64,000 nucleotides of DNA from Salinibacterium xinjiangense (GCF_014645015.1 NZ_BMLC01000004.1:1-64000), one strand, 5' to 3'. Counted from the stretch's first letter, positions 34,548 to 44,058 are shown. Notes: a model not told the origin generated them from the sequence alone. Numbers and translations are program-made.

Positions 34548-36113
34548 TCAGATGCCGCCGGTCTTGAGTTGGTCGGCGATGTACTCGGCCTGCCGGATCG
34601 CGAGCGCAACGATGGTGAGCGTCGGATTGGCTGCGGCTCCCGTCGTGAACACCGACCCGTCACTGATGAAGAGGTTCGGCACGTCGTGCGCCCGCCCCCA
34701 TTTGTCGACCACGCCATCCTGGGGCTTTTCACTCATCCGGCTCGTGCCCATGTTGTGGGTGGCTGGATACGGCGGCGTACGGTGGGACCCGATGGAGCCG
34801 ACGGCGTCGTAGAGCAGTTCGGCCTGGGTGTAGCCGTGGTTGCGCATCGCGACATCGTTCGGGTGATCATCGAAATTCACGTTGGGAACGGGCAGCCCGT
34901 TCTTGTCGGTGACCGACTTGTTGAGCGTGATGCGGTTCGACTCCTGAGGCATATCCTCACCGATGACCCACAGTCCGGCGGTGTTCGCGTAGGCCTCGAG
35001 GATCTCCGTGAAGCTCGCTCCCCACGCGCCGGGATCAGCGAAGCTTGCAAGGAACGCCGGACCGAGCGAGATGGTCTCGAGGTAGTAGCCTCCGGCGAAC
35101 CCGCGGTCCGGGTCGTGGCCCGACTCGTCCGCGATGACGCCCGCCATCGTCTCGCCGCGATACATGCGCACGGGCTTGTCGAACCGCGCGTAGACCGAAC
35201 CGGTGGTGTGGCGCATGTAGTTGCGGCCCACCTGGCCGGACGAGTTGGCGAGACCGTCGGGGAACATAGGACTTGCCGAAAGCAGCAACAGCCGGGGCGT
35301 CTCGATCGAGTTGGCCGCCACCGCCACGAGCTTCGCGCGCTGTCGCTGGAGGTTGCCGTCCTTGTCGAGGTAGAGCACGGCATCCGCTCGCCCCTTCGCG
35401 TCGTGCGTGATCTGCACGACGTGACTGTCGGGACGAAGGTCGAGCAGTCCGGTCGCCTCGGCACGGGGAATTTCCCGCACCAGCGTCGACCACTTGGCCC
35501 CGCTTTTATCGCCCTGGAAGTTGAAGCCGTCCTGCACGGATGCCGGTCGGCCGTCGTATTCCTCGGCGTTCGTGGCGTACGGCCCGGTCGAATAGAACGA
35601 GTAGCCAATGCGTTCGGCGCCATTCGCGAAGACCTTGTAGTTATTGTTCGCAGGCAGCGGTTTGCGGCCGTGCAGGTGGGTGGATCCCATCGCGATCTCG
35701 GCCTTGTCGTAGTACGGCGCGAGATCGGCGAGAGTGATCGGCCAGTCGAGCAGGTTCGCCCCCTCGATCCGCCCGTAAGTCGAGCGGGTCTGGAACTCAT
35801 GAGCCTTGAATCTCGGAGTCGCCCCCGACCAGTGGGTCGTCGTGCCGCCGACCGCCTTGACGATCCAGGCGGGAAGGTTGGGGAAATCGCGGGCGATGCG
35901 ATAGGAACCGGACGTCGTTCTTGGGTCAAGCCAGGCCATCTGGTTGAAGGCCTCCCACTCGTCGTTGACGTAGTCCTCATTGCGCAGGTAGGGACCGGCC
36001 TCGAGCACGACGACGGGGATTCCCTTCGCCGTGAGTTCGTAGGCAAGCGTTCCACCACCGGCGCCGGAACCGACGATGACGACCGCCTCGTCGTCGTGCT
36101 CGATCGCGGTCAC
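34548..36113 (-). CDS. GMC-family flavoprotein (gluconate/sorbose dehydrogenase large-subunit-like)
   Basis: 521 residues. The FAD motif 'VVIVGSGAGGGTLAYELTAK' is at about 10-29 and the substrate channel motif 'AVGGTTTHWSGATPRFKAHE' near 87-107. The C-terminal GMC domain has the catalytic His in 'YPATHNMGTSRMSEKPQ' and the Asn in 'AANPTLTIVALAIRQAEYI'. The close architecture is the flavin subunit of membrane gluconate 2-dehydrogenase-type enzymes. It begins inside the stop of the subunit-3-type gene (ATGA overlap), a pairing that is normal for such complexes. No cytochrome c subunit gene is adjacent, so the electron acceptor is unknown. Confidence 0.9.
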   Translation of the reverse strand: MTAIEHDDEAVVIVGSGAGGGTLAYELTAKGIPVVVLEAGPYLRNEDYVNDEWEAFNQMAWLDPRTTSGSYRIARDFPNLPAWIVKAVGGTTTHWSGATPRFKAHEFQTRSTYGRIEGANLLDWPITLADLAPYYDKAEIAMGSTHLHGRKPLPANNNYKVFANGAERIGYSFYSTGPYATNAEEYDGRPASVQDGFNFQGDKSGAKWSTLVREIPRAEATGLLDLRPDSHVVQITHDAKGRADAVLYLDKDGNLQRQRAKLVAVAANSIETPRLLLLSASPMFPDGLANSSGQVGRNYMRHTTGSVYARFDKPVRMYRGETMAGVIADESGHDPDRGFAGGYYLETISLGPAFLASFADPGAWGASFTEILEAYANTAGLWVIGEDMPQESNRITLNKSVTDKNGLPVPNVNFDDHPNDVAMRNHGYTQAELLYDAVGSIGSHRTPPYPATHNMGTSRMSEKPQDGVVDKWGRAHDVPNLFISDGSVFTTGAAANPTLTIVALAIRQAEYIADQLKTGGI

Positions 36114-36700
36114 TTCTTCACCTCCGCCATCTCGGCGTCGCGCCGTCCGGGCTGGTTGCTCGTGTCGCGGTCTATCGCAGGCGAGACGGGCGGGAGGGTC
36201 GCACCCCCGGTGACCCCGGTGGCGATTTCGACGAGCTGGTTGGGCCCGTCGTAGGTGTCGATGCGTGGATCGGGTAGCCAGTCGAGGTCATCGAAGCCGC
36301 GGTTCACGTAGCCGCCCTTGGGGAAGCTCGGGCCCTCATAGCCGAGCACCTCCCAGACGTCCTCATTGTCGTAGAGGTTCAGCACCGTCGTACGACGCAC
36401 GAAGCCGAAGAATTCGGTGGTCTCGATGCGGCGCAGCACCTTGGTCGCCGCCTCATCGTCGAGATCACGGAAATCCCCGCCGGCGAGATGGCCGAGCGTG
36501 AGAAGACCCTGGGTCAGCGCTACCCGGAACCAGGTCGAGTTCTCAGCCTCTGCAAGGATCGTGTCGGCAGTGCGCTCATAAGGTCCGTCGGGAAAAGACG
36601 GGTGGGGGAAGGCGACACGGATCACCCGGATGAGCACGCTTCGCGCTTCATCTGTCAATGAGGTGTCGTTCAGCTGCGGATACTTGGCGGGAAATGCCAT
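36110..36700 (-). CDS. Gluconate 2-dehydrogenase subunit 3-type protein
   Basis: 196 residues matching the small subunit family (PF13618 by recognition): 'FPDGPYERTADTILAEAENS', 'ALTQGLLTLGHLAGGDFRDL' and 'TEFFGFVRRTTVLNLYDNED', with the terminal 'VWEVLGYEGPSFPKGGYVNR' that packs on the flavin subunit. It lacks an obvious Tat signal at the N-terminus ('MAFPAKYPQLND'), unlike many relatives, which suggests a cytoplasmic or piggy-back location. It is translationally coupled to the GMC gene and shares the strand with the YbhB gene downstream. Confidence 0.87.
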   Translation of the reverse strand: MAFPAKYPQLNDTSLTDEARSVLIRVIRVAFPHPSFPDGPYERTADTILAEAENSTWFRVALTQGLLTLGHLAGGDFRDLDDEAATKVLRRIETTEFFGFVRRTTVLNLYDNEDVWEVLGYEGPSFPKGGYVNRGFDDLDWLPDPRIDTYDGPNQLVEIATGVTGGATLPPVSPAIDRDTSNQPGRRDAEMAEVKK

Positions 36701-36742
36701 TTGTCGGCTCCTTTGCTCGAGAGAAATGGGGGTGGTTGAAGG

Positions 36743-37771
36743 TCAGGGAACGAGGATGCCGCGGCCGATCAGACGGCCAGCGTCGAGGTCGGCTATCGCG
36801 TCGAGCGCCGCATCCATCGGGTATACCGCCGTGTGCAGCGTGACGCGACCCTGCGCGGTGAGGGTCATGAGTTCGACGAGGTCGTTGTACGTGCCGACGA
36901 GGTTGCCGATCACGTTGATCTCCCGGGAGATGATGTCGATCGTTGGGAGGCTCACCGCCCCGCCGTAGCCGATCACGTAATGCGACCCGCGGTTGCGCAG
37001 CAGTCGGGGCGCAAGCAGCTCCGCGCCCCGCTCGCCGACGAAGTCGAAGACGACATTCGCGCCACCGTTCGTGATGTCGAGCACGTGTTTTTCTACCGTG
37101 GCGTCGTCGGTCGCGAGAACCGTGTGGTGAGCGCCGAGGGTTCGCGCGAGTTCGAGGGCGCCCTCGCTGCGGTCGACCACCGTGATCGTGGCGCTTGTGA
37201 TGGCGGCGAGCGCCTGGATGCCGATGTGCCCGAGGCCACCTGCGCCGACCACGACCGCGTGGGTACCGGGGAAGAGCACGTCGGCTGCTTTGCGCACCGC
37301 GTGATAGGCGGTGAGTCCGGCATCGGCGAGAGCCGCGACATCCTGTGGCCGAAGCCCCTCATCGAGCTTCACGACCGCCCGCGCGTTGGTGAGCAACTGC
37401 TGGGCCATCCCACCGTCGACGTTGATGCCGGGGAAGGTCGCGTTTTCGCAGTGCGAGTCCTGCCCTATGCGGCACGCGGGGCACAGCCCACAACTCGTGA
37501 GCGGATGCATGATGACCGTGTCGCCCACCTTGACGTTGTGCACGGCGCTGCCGACCTCCCGCACCCATCCGGCGTTCTCGTGGCCGAGGATGTAGGGAAG
37601 GCTGGGGTGCTGGATCGGGTCCCACTGGCCCTCGATGATGTGCAGGTCGGTGCGGCAGAGTCCGGCGGCGCCGACATCGACGATCACGTCCCACGGGCCG
37701 GTGATCTGGGGCTCGGCGACCTCCTCGATGACGGGGTGCTCTCCGTACTGGTGCAGACGAACTGCTTTCAC
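36743..37771 (-). CDS. Zinc-dependent NAD(P) alcohol dehydrogenase (AdhP/Rhodococcus type)
   Basis: 342 residues from a GTG at 37771 with a GAGGAG site 6 bases upstream; the longer open frame has no start signal. Catalytic zinc: Cys of 'AAGLCRTDLHIIEG' and His of 'YILGHENAGWV'. Structural zinc: 'CGLCPACRIGQDSHC'. Rossmann: 'VVGAGGLGHIGIQALA'. This is the NAD-dependent alcohol dehydrogenase group common in Actinobacteria, with broad specificity for primary or secondary alcohols. It precedes the gluconate-dehydrogenase-type genes on the same strand with a 42-base gap, so a single transcript of four redox genes is possible. Confidence 0.9.
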   Translation of the reverse strand: MKAVRLHQYGEHPVIEEVAEPQITGPWDVIVDVGAAGLCRTDLHIIEGQWDPIQHPSLPYILGHENAGWVREVGSAVHNVKVGDTVIMHPLTSCGLCPACRIGQDSHCENATFPGINVDGGMAQQLLTNARAVVKLDEGLRPQDVAALADAGLTAYHAVRKAADVLFPGTHAVVVGAGGLGHIGIQALAAITSATITVVDRSEGALELARTLGAHHTVLATDDATVEKHVLDITNGGANVVFDFVGERGAELLAPRLLRNRGSHYVIGYGGAVSLPTIDIISREINVIGNLVGTYNDLVELMTLTAQGRVTLHTAVYPMDAALDAIADLDAGRLIGRGILVP

Positions 37772-38278
37772 TATGTTCTCCTCATTGAGATCGGCGACGG
37801 ATACAGAGATCGATGGCTGGTGCAAAGATCGACGGCTGCCCCGCCCGACGTTTAAGCATCTCCCGCCACCGAGCGACGTGCCAGAGCGCGTATCGCAGAG
37901 TGAGAACGGGGGCGAGGCGACGACTGGCCGAGCGACCGAATTCCGGTGATCTGTCGTCAAGGAGCGCGTCGCATCCACTTCCGTGTCGGCGTCGTCGGGT
38001 TCGGCTCTGGTGGCGGCTGAGCCGTCGACGTCCATGGGGACGGCAATCCGCGCCTCTGCTTCGGTTTCGGCCATCATGGTGCCAACGGCAACCAGTTTCA
38101 CCGCATCGATCCGCGTGGATTTCGAGATGGTGCCATGTTCGATGCCAACTAGAGTTGGGCCCAGCAACCCTCAAGGCGAGTGCTCTTATGGTGTCACCTG
38201 GCTGAGAAGGTCTCAACTAGGTTGGGAACTGAGAGTTGTGCCCCGTACGTAACCACTCTTCACACCGGAAGTGACGAC
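37772..38278. other. Divergent promoter region without a supported gene
   Basis: About 500 bases between the minus-strand redox operon and the DLH-like gene. Open frames exist on both strands but have no family match. A segment near 38190-38235 contains GGCTGAGAAGG and repeats CAACTAGGTTGGGAACTGAG; it could fold but fits no riboswitch I know. Confidence 0.45.
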
Positions 38279-38926
38279 ATGACCGCCCTGGTGCCGATCC
38301 CCTCCCCCGGTGAAACCCTGTTCTACGGCGAGTGGGGCAACCCCGCGGTCGTTGTCCTCCATGACATGTACGGCAGGATGCCCTGGCTCGAGCCGTTCGC
38401 CACGGCCGTCGCCAGTCGTGGTTTCCGTGTCGCGGTGCCCGACCTCTACAGCGGATTCTGCACCCCTGACCGGGAGGCGGCCCGCAATCTCATGGAGAGC
38501 CTTGATGTCGCACAAGCGCTATCGATTATCGACGACGCCGTCGAACAAGACCGGGAGACCGGCGTCGAACGCGTCGGCCTGGTCGGCTTCTCGATGGGCG
38601 GCTGGCTCGCGCTGCTTCATGCCCAGGGCGGTGGAGCCGATGCCGTTGTCGCGTACTACGCGAGCCTGGGCTCAGCCGACCACGGTGTGATCCCGTGCCC
38701 GGTGCTGCTGCAGTGGGCCGAGAGCGACAGTTGGCGAACAGGCGAGGATCCCGAGTCCTTCGTGACCCGGCTGAAAGACCACGGCACGCCCGTCACGGAG
38801 TACACATACGCCGGCACCCACCATTCGTTCGCGAATGCGAGCCTGCCGAGCGGGCTTGACAGCAGGGCCGCGGCTCTCGCCTTCGCCAGAACAGCGGTGT
38901 TCCTGGAAGCCCAGCTCATCGACTGA
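38279..38926 (+). CDS. Dienelactone hydrolase-family protein with a serine nucleophile
   Basis: 215 residues of alpha/beta-hydrolase fold. 'AVVVLHDMYGRMPWLEPFAT' is the N-terminal DLH-type signature, 'VGLVGFSMGGWLAL' is the nucleophile elbow, where classical dienelactone hydrolase has Cys and this protein has Ser, and the Asp/His pair is in 'QWAESDSWR' and 'YAGTHHSFAN'. Members with serine are esterases of various kinds. The ATG at 38279 has GGAAG upstream; an earlier in-frame start is unsupported. It ends 6 bases from the convergent DinB gene. Confidence 0.87.
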   Translation: MTALVPIPSPGETLFYGEWGNPAVVVLHDMYGRMPWLEPFATAVASRGFRVAVPDLYSGFCTPDREAARNLMESLDVAQALSIIDDAVEQDRETGVERVGLVGFSMGGWLALLHAQGGGADAVVAYYASLGSADHGVIPCPVLLQWAESDSWRTGEDPESFVTRLKDHGTPVTEYTYAGTHHSFANASLPSGLDSRAAALAFARTAVFLEAQLID

Positions 38927-38931
38927 GGTCG

Positions 38932-39480
38932 TCAGCGACTCACGTCATGCAGGTGATGGATCGGGTCGTGGATGAAGTATTTCGAGAACGACTCGATCGT
39001 GAACTGCACTCCGTCACTGCGGCGCCCCGGTCGTGACCAGTCGGTGACCCGCCCGAACGCGGCCGAGAGCGATGCCGCAGCCTCCGTGAGTTCGGCGGCG
39101 ATAACGGCGGGATCCTGCGTGTTGTAGCGCTCGGCGACAGCCGTCTCATCCTGGTCCCAGTTGGGGTACAGCGGGTTGTCGTCGCGCTGCATGAGTTCGA
39201 GCCTGTGGTGATAGAGACGGAACACGTCGCGCACATGCGCCGCATACTCCAGTGGTGACCACGTCGACTCGCCGGGTCGACTGCGGACGTCGGCGCGGTT
39301 CAGCACTGGCGGCCAGGCCGCCGCGTTCGCGAGCAGCATGGCCGCGACATCCTTCGCTCCGAAAGTTGCTGCGTCGAAGCCGCACTCGGGGCAGGGTTTC
39401 TCGATGACCCAGGTCCAGTTCTTGGTATCGGGCGTGAGCGGGGCATCGGGGGTGATCGGCATATCGGGCGGGATCGGCAT
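38932..39480 (-). CDS. DinB-family protein
   Basis: 182 residues from the ATG at 39480. Characteristic start 'PDTKNWTWVIEKPCPECGFD' then the four-helix DinB_2 domain with 'STWSPLEYAAHVRDVFRLYH' (metal-binding His) and a terminal 'YFIHDPIHHLHDV' supplying the other histidines. DinB-like proteins include mycothiol or bacillithiol transferases; this Actinobacteria-wide subgroup may use mycothiol, but no activity is established from sequence. An upstream frame of 21 residues is considered non-coding because GGGAG lies just before 39480. Confidence 0.88.
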   Translation of the reverse strand: MPIPPDMPITPDAPLTPDTKNWTWVIEKPCPECGFDAATFGAKDVAAMLLANAAAWPPVLNRADVRSRPGESTWSPLEYAAHVRDVFRLYHHRLELMQRDDNPLYPNWDQDETAVAERYNTQDPAVIAAELTEAAASLSAAFGRVTDWSRPGRRSDGVQFTIESFSKYFIHDPIHHLHDVSR

Positions 39481-39564
39481 GCTCCCATGGTCGCGCTCCA
39501 GCACCGGCGCGTGCCGCAGATTTGCTGCCAAACTCGCCAGCACGATGCCGATTCCTGATCCGCG

Positions 39565-40881
39565 CTAGGCCCTGATCGCGGGAATCGCTGTCACACGTGA
39601 CATGAACCGTACAACGTTGTCGTCGACGATGATGTCACTCGGGCGAAGGGGGCGCGACAGGTACAGCCCGTCGAGCGCGCTGATGCGACTCAGCGCGACA
39701 TAGGTCTGCCCGGGAGCGAACGACCGCTGCCCGAGGTCGACGATCGCACGGTCATAGGTCTTGCCCTGGGATTTGTGGATCGTCACGGCCCACGCCAGCC
39801 TCAGCGGAAACTGGGTGAACTCAGCGACGACGTCTTTGCGCAGTGATTTCGTCAGCGACGAGTAGTTGTACTTGAATTTCTCCCACACGGCCGGGCGAAC
39901 CTCGTGGCGTTCCCCGTCGACGTTCACCCACACCGTCGAGTCGATCCTGACGACGGTGCCGACGGTGCCATTCACCCAGCGCTGGCCGCCGTTCTCGTAA
40001 CCCGTGTCGTTGCGCAGGAACATCACCCGCGCGCCCATCTTGAGCTCCAGCGCCTCATCCGCCGGGAACGCTCGCCCGTTGAAGTCGCCGCTGACCTCGG
40101 CCTTGGCCGTGAGCACCCGCCCCGGCAGCCTCGCGAGCTCTGTCGCGTTGATCCTGGTGACGGTGCCGTTGGTGGTGGCCAGCGTGATCGCGCCGTCGGT
40201 AGGGGGCGGCCGCGCACCGACCTCGTTCAGCCTGGCGGCGATCTCGGCTGTCACCCCGCCGTGCCGAACCGCGTTGAGCATGTATTTGAACTCGGCTTCA
40301 TGCTGGCGATGAATGGTCGTCAGTTCGTAGATCGTGAGGTCGGTGTCATCCCACACCTTCGCATCGAAGAACCAGATCGAGCGATAGTGATCCTCGAAAT
40401 AGGCGCGCTCCTCACCCTCACCCGGCACCGGCGCCAGTTGGTACGGGTCACCGAACAGCACGACCTGCACCCCGCCGAATGCCTCGTGCTTTCGCTGCCG
40501 GGCCTGCCTCAGCGACCGGTCGATCGCATCGAGCAGGTCGGCGTTGACCATGGAGACCTCGTCGATGACGAGCGTGTCGATAGTGCTGAGCAGTTTGCGC
40601 AACGCGACGCCCTGGTCGATGTCGTGGTCAGCGATGACCCCGATCGGCAATCGGAAGAGCGAGTGGATGGTCTGCCCGCCCACGTTCAGCGCCGCGACAC
40701 CGGTGGGCGCACAGATCACGATCTGCTTCGACGTATTCTCAGAGAGGTGATTCAGGAGGGTGGATTTACCGGTTCCCGCCCGACCTGTGATGAACAGGTT
40801 CTGCTGGGTGGTCTCGATCGCGTCGAAGACCGCCTGCTGTTCAGGCGACAGCTGCAGCTCGTTCCGCCCGACACCGTTCAC
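39565..40881 (-). CDS. PIF1/RecD-like DNA helicase
   Basis: 438 residues. Walker A 'GRAGTGKSTLL' at 33-43, Walker B 'TLVIDEVSMVNADLL' near 100, 'VVLFGDPYQLAPVPG' (motif III), and the C-terminal 'AVTIHKSQGKTYDRAIVDLG' and 'YVALSRI' (motifs V and VI). This is the compact bacterial Pif1-like type of superfamily 1B helicases that unwind DNA 5' to 3' during recombination, repair and replication fork processing. A start ATG at 40881 gives the standard short N-terminus. It is divergent from the gene at 40980 with under 100 bases between. Confidence 0.9.
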   Translation of the reverse strand: MNGVGRNELQLSPEQQAVFDAIETTQQNLFITGRAGTGKSTLLNHLSENTSKQIVICAPTGVAALNVGGQTIHSLFRLPIGVIADHDIDQGVALRKLLSTIDTLVIDEVSMVNADLLDAIDRSLRQARQRKHEAFGGVQVVLFGDPYQLAPVPGEGEERAYFEDHYRSIWFFDAKVWDDTDLTIYELTTIHRQHEAEFKYMLNAVRHGGVTAEIAARLNEVGARPPPTDGAITLATTNGTVTRINATELARLPGRVLTAKAEVSGDFNGRAFPADEALELKMGARVMFLRNDTGYENGGQRWVNGTVGTVVRIDSTVWVNVDGERHEVRPAVWEKFKYNYSSLTKSLRKDVVAEFTQFPLRLAWAVTIHKSQGKTYDRAIVDLGQRSFAPGQTYVALSRISALDGLYLSRPLRPSDIIVDDNVVRFMSRVTAIPAIRA

Positions 40882-40979
40882 CGCTTTACTGTACCCGGGG
40901 CATCCAGGGCATCGTGCGAGCGTGCCGGGACTGTTCAGAATGCGACGGCACCCCGGATGCGCAATTTAGGATGGAACTC

Positions 40980-41945
40980 GTGAACCGCACGATCATCATC
41001 TGGGCCGTCGTAGCTGCGGCCGTGATCGGCGCCTTCGCGATCACGGTCGGCGCTCTCAACTCCACCCTCTACAGCTCGAGTGGCTTCGTGAAGAGCTACC
41101 TCGACGCGCTCGAGAGGAAGGATGCGCCAGCAGCTCTCGAACTCGCCGGCTCCGGCGAGCGCAGCACCGCCACCAGGGCCATGCTCGACTCTTCCGCGAT
41201 GAGCGACCTCGACACGGTCGAATTCGTCAGCGAGTCGCGATTTTCCGACGGTGTGCAGCGCGTCGTGTTCTCCTATGTCGCCGGCGGCAAGCCCGGCGAG
41301 TCGAGCTTCGATGTGCAGCAGGCAGGGAATGTGCTCGGCCTGTTCTCGAACTGGAGCTTCGCGACCGCGCCGTACAGCGTCGTGCAACTTTCGGTGCTGA
41401 ACTCACAGGACTTCACCGCGAACGGCGTGGATCTCAGCACCCCCGAGCAGGGCACTGCCCTGCCCCTGGTGGTGTTCACGCCGAGCGCTGTCAGCGTCAC
41501 CCACGAGTCGACCTTCCTGACAGCGAATCCCCTGCTGGTCAGCGCAACCCAGCCCGGGGCATCCGTTGTCGCGGCCCTCGACGTGCGGGCGAATTCGGCG
41601 TTCGTCGAGCAGGTGCAGGGTGAGATCGACGACTTCCTCGACACCTGCACCACGCAGACTGTGTTGCTGCCGACGGGGTGCCCCTTCGGCCAGCAGATCT
41701 CGAACCGGATCGCGTCGACTCCCGAATGGTCGATAAGCGAATACCCGTCGGTATCACTGGTTCCCGGCGCCGAACCCGGCAGCTGGCTGATGCCGGTGAC
41801 GAACGCCGCAGCTCACCTCACCGTCGACGTGCAATCACTCTTCGATGGAACGACCTCTGTCTTCGATGAAGACGTGGCGTTCTCTGTGAGCTACCTCGCG
41901 ACGTTCCTCGGCGACGACGAGGTGCTGATCACCGCCCAGCGTTAG
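40980..41945 (+). CDS. Membrane-anchored exported protein, unknown
   Basis: About 321 residues from a GTG at 40980 with AGGATGG upstream (an ATG at 40971 is too close to the ribosome-binding site). One N-terminal membrane helix ('IIIWAVVAAAVIGAFAITVG') is followed by a long extracellular part without cysteine-rich or repeat motifs except a pair in 'LDTCTTQTVLLPTGC'. A region 'SGFVKSYLDALERKDAPAAL' resembles the DUF4878/lumazine-binding-like NTF2 cap of actinobacterial exported proteins. The 3' end overlaps the convergent CtaG gene by 17 bases. Function unknown. Confidence 0.82.
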   Translation: MNRTIIIWAVVAAAVIGAFAITVGALNSTLYSSSGFVKSYLDALERKDAPAALELAGSGERSTATRAMLDSSAMSDLDTVEFVSESRFSDGVQRVVFSYVAGGKPGESSFDVQQAGNVLGLFSNWSFATAPYSVVQLSVLNSQDFTANGVDLSTPEQGTALPLVVFTPSAVSVTHESTFLTANPLLVSATQPGASVVAALDVRANSAFVEQVQGEIDDFLDTCTTQTVLLPTGCPFGQQISNRIASTPEWSISEYPSVSLVPGAEPGSWLMPVTNAAAHLTVDVQSLFDGTTSVFDEDVAFSVSYLATFLGDDEVLITAQR

Positions 41946-43941
41946 GCGTCGATTCCAGTCTGGCGTCGACGCGAGCACGCCCTGCGAGCATGGAATTGTA
42001 TTCGTCGAGCTCCGCGTCGCCATCACGGTCGGCCTTGCGGTCGTAGCGTTTCGATTCCTTGGCATCGCTTCGCGACCACATGATCGCCACCACGATCGCT
42101 AGTGCAACAGTCGGGATCTCGCCGACGCTCCACGCGATCCCGCCGCCGATCTGCTGATCCTGCAGCGCGGTGATGCCCGTATCCCAGCCCATCGAGCCGT
42201 ACCAGTCTGCGAGCAGCAACCCGGTTCCCGACATCAGGGCGAGGCCGAAGAAGGCATGGAAGGCCATGGTTCCCAACAGGATGAGCAGCCGGATCGGATA
42301 CGGCGGCCTCGATGGTGACGGATCCACCCCGATGAGCGCCTGCACGAACAGGTAACCCGTCAGCAGGAAGTGGATGACCATCCACTCGTGACCGATGTGG
42401 TTGGTGGTCGCCCAGCCGAACAGGGGCGTGTAGTAGAACGCCCAGAGTGAACCGGCGAACAGCACAGCCGCGACGAGCGGCTTGCCGAGAACCTCGAAGT
42501 ACTTCGAGTGCACGAGCAGCAGCAGCCACTCCCGCACGCCACGACTGCCATCCGTGCGCTTCTCGATCGTGCGCAACGCGAGGGTGATCGGCGCACCCGG
42601 AACCAGCAGCACCGGGATTCCCATGCCGAGCACCATGTGGGCGAGCATGTGCTGCGAGAAGAGGAACTTCTCGTACACATTGATGCCGCCGTTGGTGATG
42701 TAGAACAGCAGCAGCATCCCGGCAACCCACAGCACGGTCCGCAGCACCGGCCAGGTGTCCCCGCGCCGGCGCAGCCTCAGCACGGCGGCGACGTAGAAGA
42801 AGATTCCAAATCCGCAGACCAGGATCCAGAGTAGATCGAAGTTCCAGAGCGTGAACAGGCGCTCGATCGTCACCGGAGGCGGCAGCGGGCTCCCGGTCAG
42901 AAGCTCGGCCGGTGTGGGTCTCGCGAGATCCGCCGCTGTGACCTCCGGTATGGGAGTCGCGGTACGCGCCAGCGCCGCGGCTACTCCTGACGCGATCCCC
43001 ATGAACGCGATCTCTGCCGTCACGACCCACCAGAAGTACCCACGTCCGCTGCCGGCGGCCGCCTGCATCCTGCCGATGAAGAATCGGCGCTGCATCGCGC
43101 CGAACAGCCCGAGCGCCAGCAATGACGCGACTTTGACGAGCACGAGAATGCCGTACGGGGAAAGGAGATTGCCGATCTGCTCGATCCTGATCTGGGCACT
43201 GAGGTAACCGGATGCCGCTACCACGATGAAACTGATCAGGGCAACCGTCGAGTACCGCGCCAGCACTGAGGCAAGTCGGCCCTTCTCGAGGGTCGGCTTC
43301 ACCAGCACGATGGTGATGAGTCCGCCGAGCCAGATCCCGGCGAAGAGCACGTGCAGGAAGATCGCGGTGATGGCCGAGTCGTGGTTCTCTGTGCCGCCCG
43401 TGTGGCCCTCGAGCGACATCGGAACGAGACCCACGACGGCGACAACCGTGACGAACAGCAACACTGTGACGTTGCGCACGGCGAAACACAGCACGGTGAC
43501 TGTCGCGGCGATCAGCGTGGTCGCCAGCCATGCCTGCCCGAGCCCGGTGCCGGTGAGGAAGCCAGCGAGCACATCGCCGAACGCATTGTCGAGGCGGATC
43601 GTCGGCTGCAGCACGGTCAGGAACGTGAAGAAGGCACTGGCGGCGGCAGCGACGGCCCAGAGGGCGGATGATCCCGCCGCGACATCCAGCGCCCTCGAGA
43701 ATTCCGGCTTCCCGGAGTCGAGAGCGAACAACGCCAGCACGAGAGCACCAATGGTCCCGGCGACACCGATGTTGACCAGGAGCTTCGAGATCGGGAGCCC
43801 GTAACGGGCGGCCGCTCCCGGGTCGATCAGTTGTGGGGCATCGGCTCCACCACCGAAAGCGAGCGACCCGAAAAGGGCGAGCATGGCCACCAGGATGAGG
43901 GTCGCGGGAGCAGCAATCCGAACAAGACGTGGCACTACCAC
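41929..43941 (-). CDS. CopD-CtaG fusion (copper transport / cytochrome oxidase assembly)
   Basis: 670 residues and about 15 membrane helices. The first half carries the CopD-type domain (about 190-330; 'GHTGGTENHDSAITAIFLHV' and 'LFAGIWLGGLITIVLVKPTL') and the second half the Caa3 CtaG domain (about 380-630; 'LLFYITNGGINVYEKFLFSQ', 'HMLAHMVLGMGIPVLLVPGA' and 'GHEWMVIHFLLTGYLF'). Many Actinobacteria have this fusion, thought to deliver copper to cytochrome c oxidase. Histidines and methionines in the loops could bind Cu. It is convergent with the gene at 40980 and follows the HU gene's terminator. Confidence 0.92.
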   Translation of the reverse strand: MVVPRLVRIAAPATLILVAMLALFGSLAFGGGADAPQLIDPGAAARYGLPISKLLVNIGVAGTIGALVLALFALDSGKPEFSRALDVAAGSSALWAVAAAASAFFTFLTVLQPTIRLDNAFGDVLAGFLTGTGLGQAWLATTLIAATVTVLCFAVRNVTVLLFVTVVAVVGLVPMSLEGHTGGTENHDSAITAIFLHVLFAGIWLGGLITIVLVKPTLEKGRLASVLARYSTVALISFIVVAASGYLSAQIRIEQIGNLLSPYGILVLVKVASLLALGLFGAMQRRFFIGRMQAAAGSGRGYFWWVVTAEIAFMGIASGVAAALARTATPIPEVTAADLARPTPAELLTGSPLPPPVTIERLFTLWNFDLLWILVCGFGIFFYVAAVLRLRRRGDTWPVLRTVLWVAGMLLLFYITNGGINVYEKFLFSQHMLAHMVLGMGIPVLLVPGAPITLALRTIEKRTDGSRGVREWLLLLVHSKYFEVLGKPLVAAVLFAGSLWAFYYTPLFGWATTNHIGHEWMVIHFLLTGYLFVQALIGVDPSPSRPPYPIRLLILLGTMAFHAFFGLALMSGTGLLLADWYGSMGWDTGITALQDQQIGGGIAWSVGEIPTVALAIVVAIMWSRSDAKESKRYDRKADRDGDAELDEYNSMLAGRARVDARLESTPNAGR

Positions 43942-44014
43942 AGTTTACGTCTGGCTCTCCGAGTGCCCGCCGTGTGAGGCCCCTCCCTGAAGAGGGCCCG
44001 TCCCTGTACGACGA

Positions 44015-44042
44015 AGGGCGGCATCCTCTCGGATGCCGCCCT
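44015..44042 (-). terminator. Strong hairpin terminator after the HU gene
   Basis: A 12-base perfect stem, AGGGCGGCATCC at 44015-44026 and GGATGCCGCCCT at 44031-44042, with a TCTC loop, 16 bases beyond the HU stop. It should also insulate the CopD-CtaG gene from read-through. Confidence 0.85.
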
Positions 44043-44058
44043 GACGTTGTGAAACTGC

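Noticed and set aside
34488-36254. A 588-codon plus-strand open frame
   Set aside because: It is the antisense of the GMC oxidoreductase, which has full motif support on the minus strand.
38185-38240. Possible TPP-like riboswitch (GGCTGAGA)
   Set aside because: The required second conserved block is missing and the downstream gene has no thiamine link.
42023-43531. A 502-codon minus-strand frame
   Set aside because: Out-of-frame shadow of the CopD-CtaG gene.
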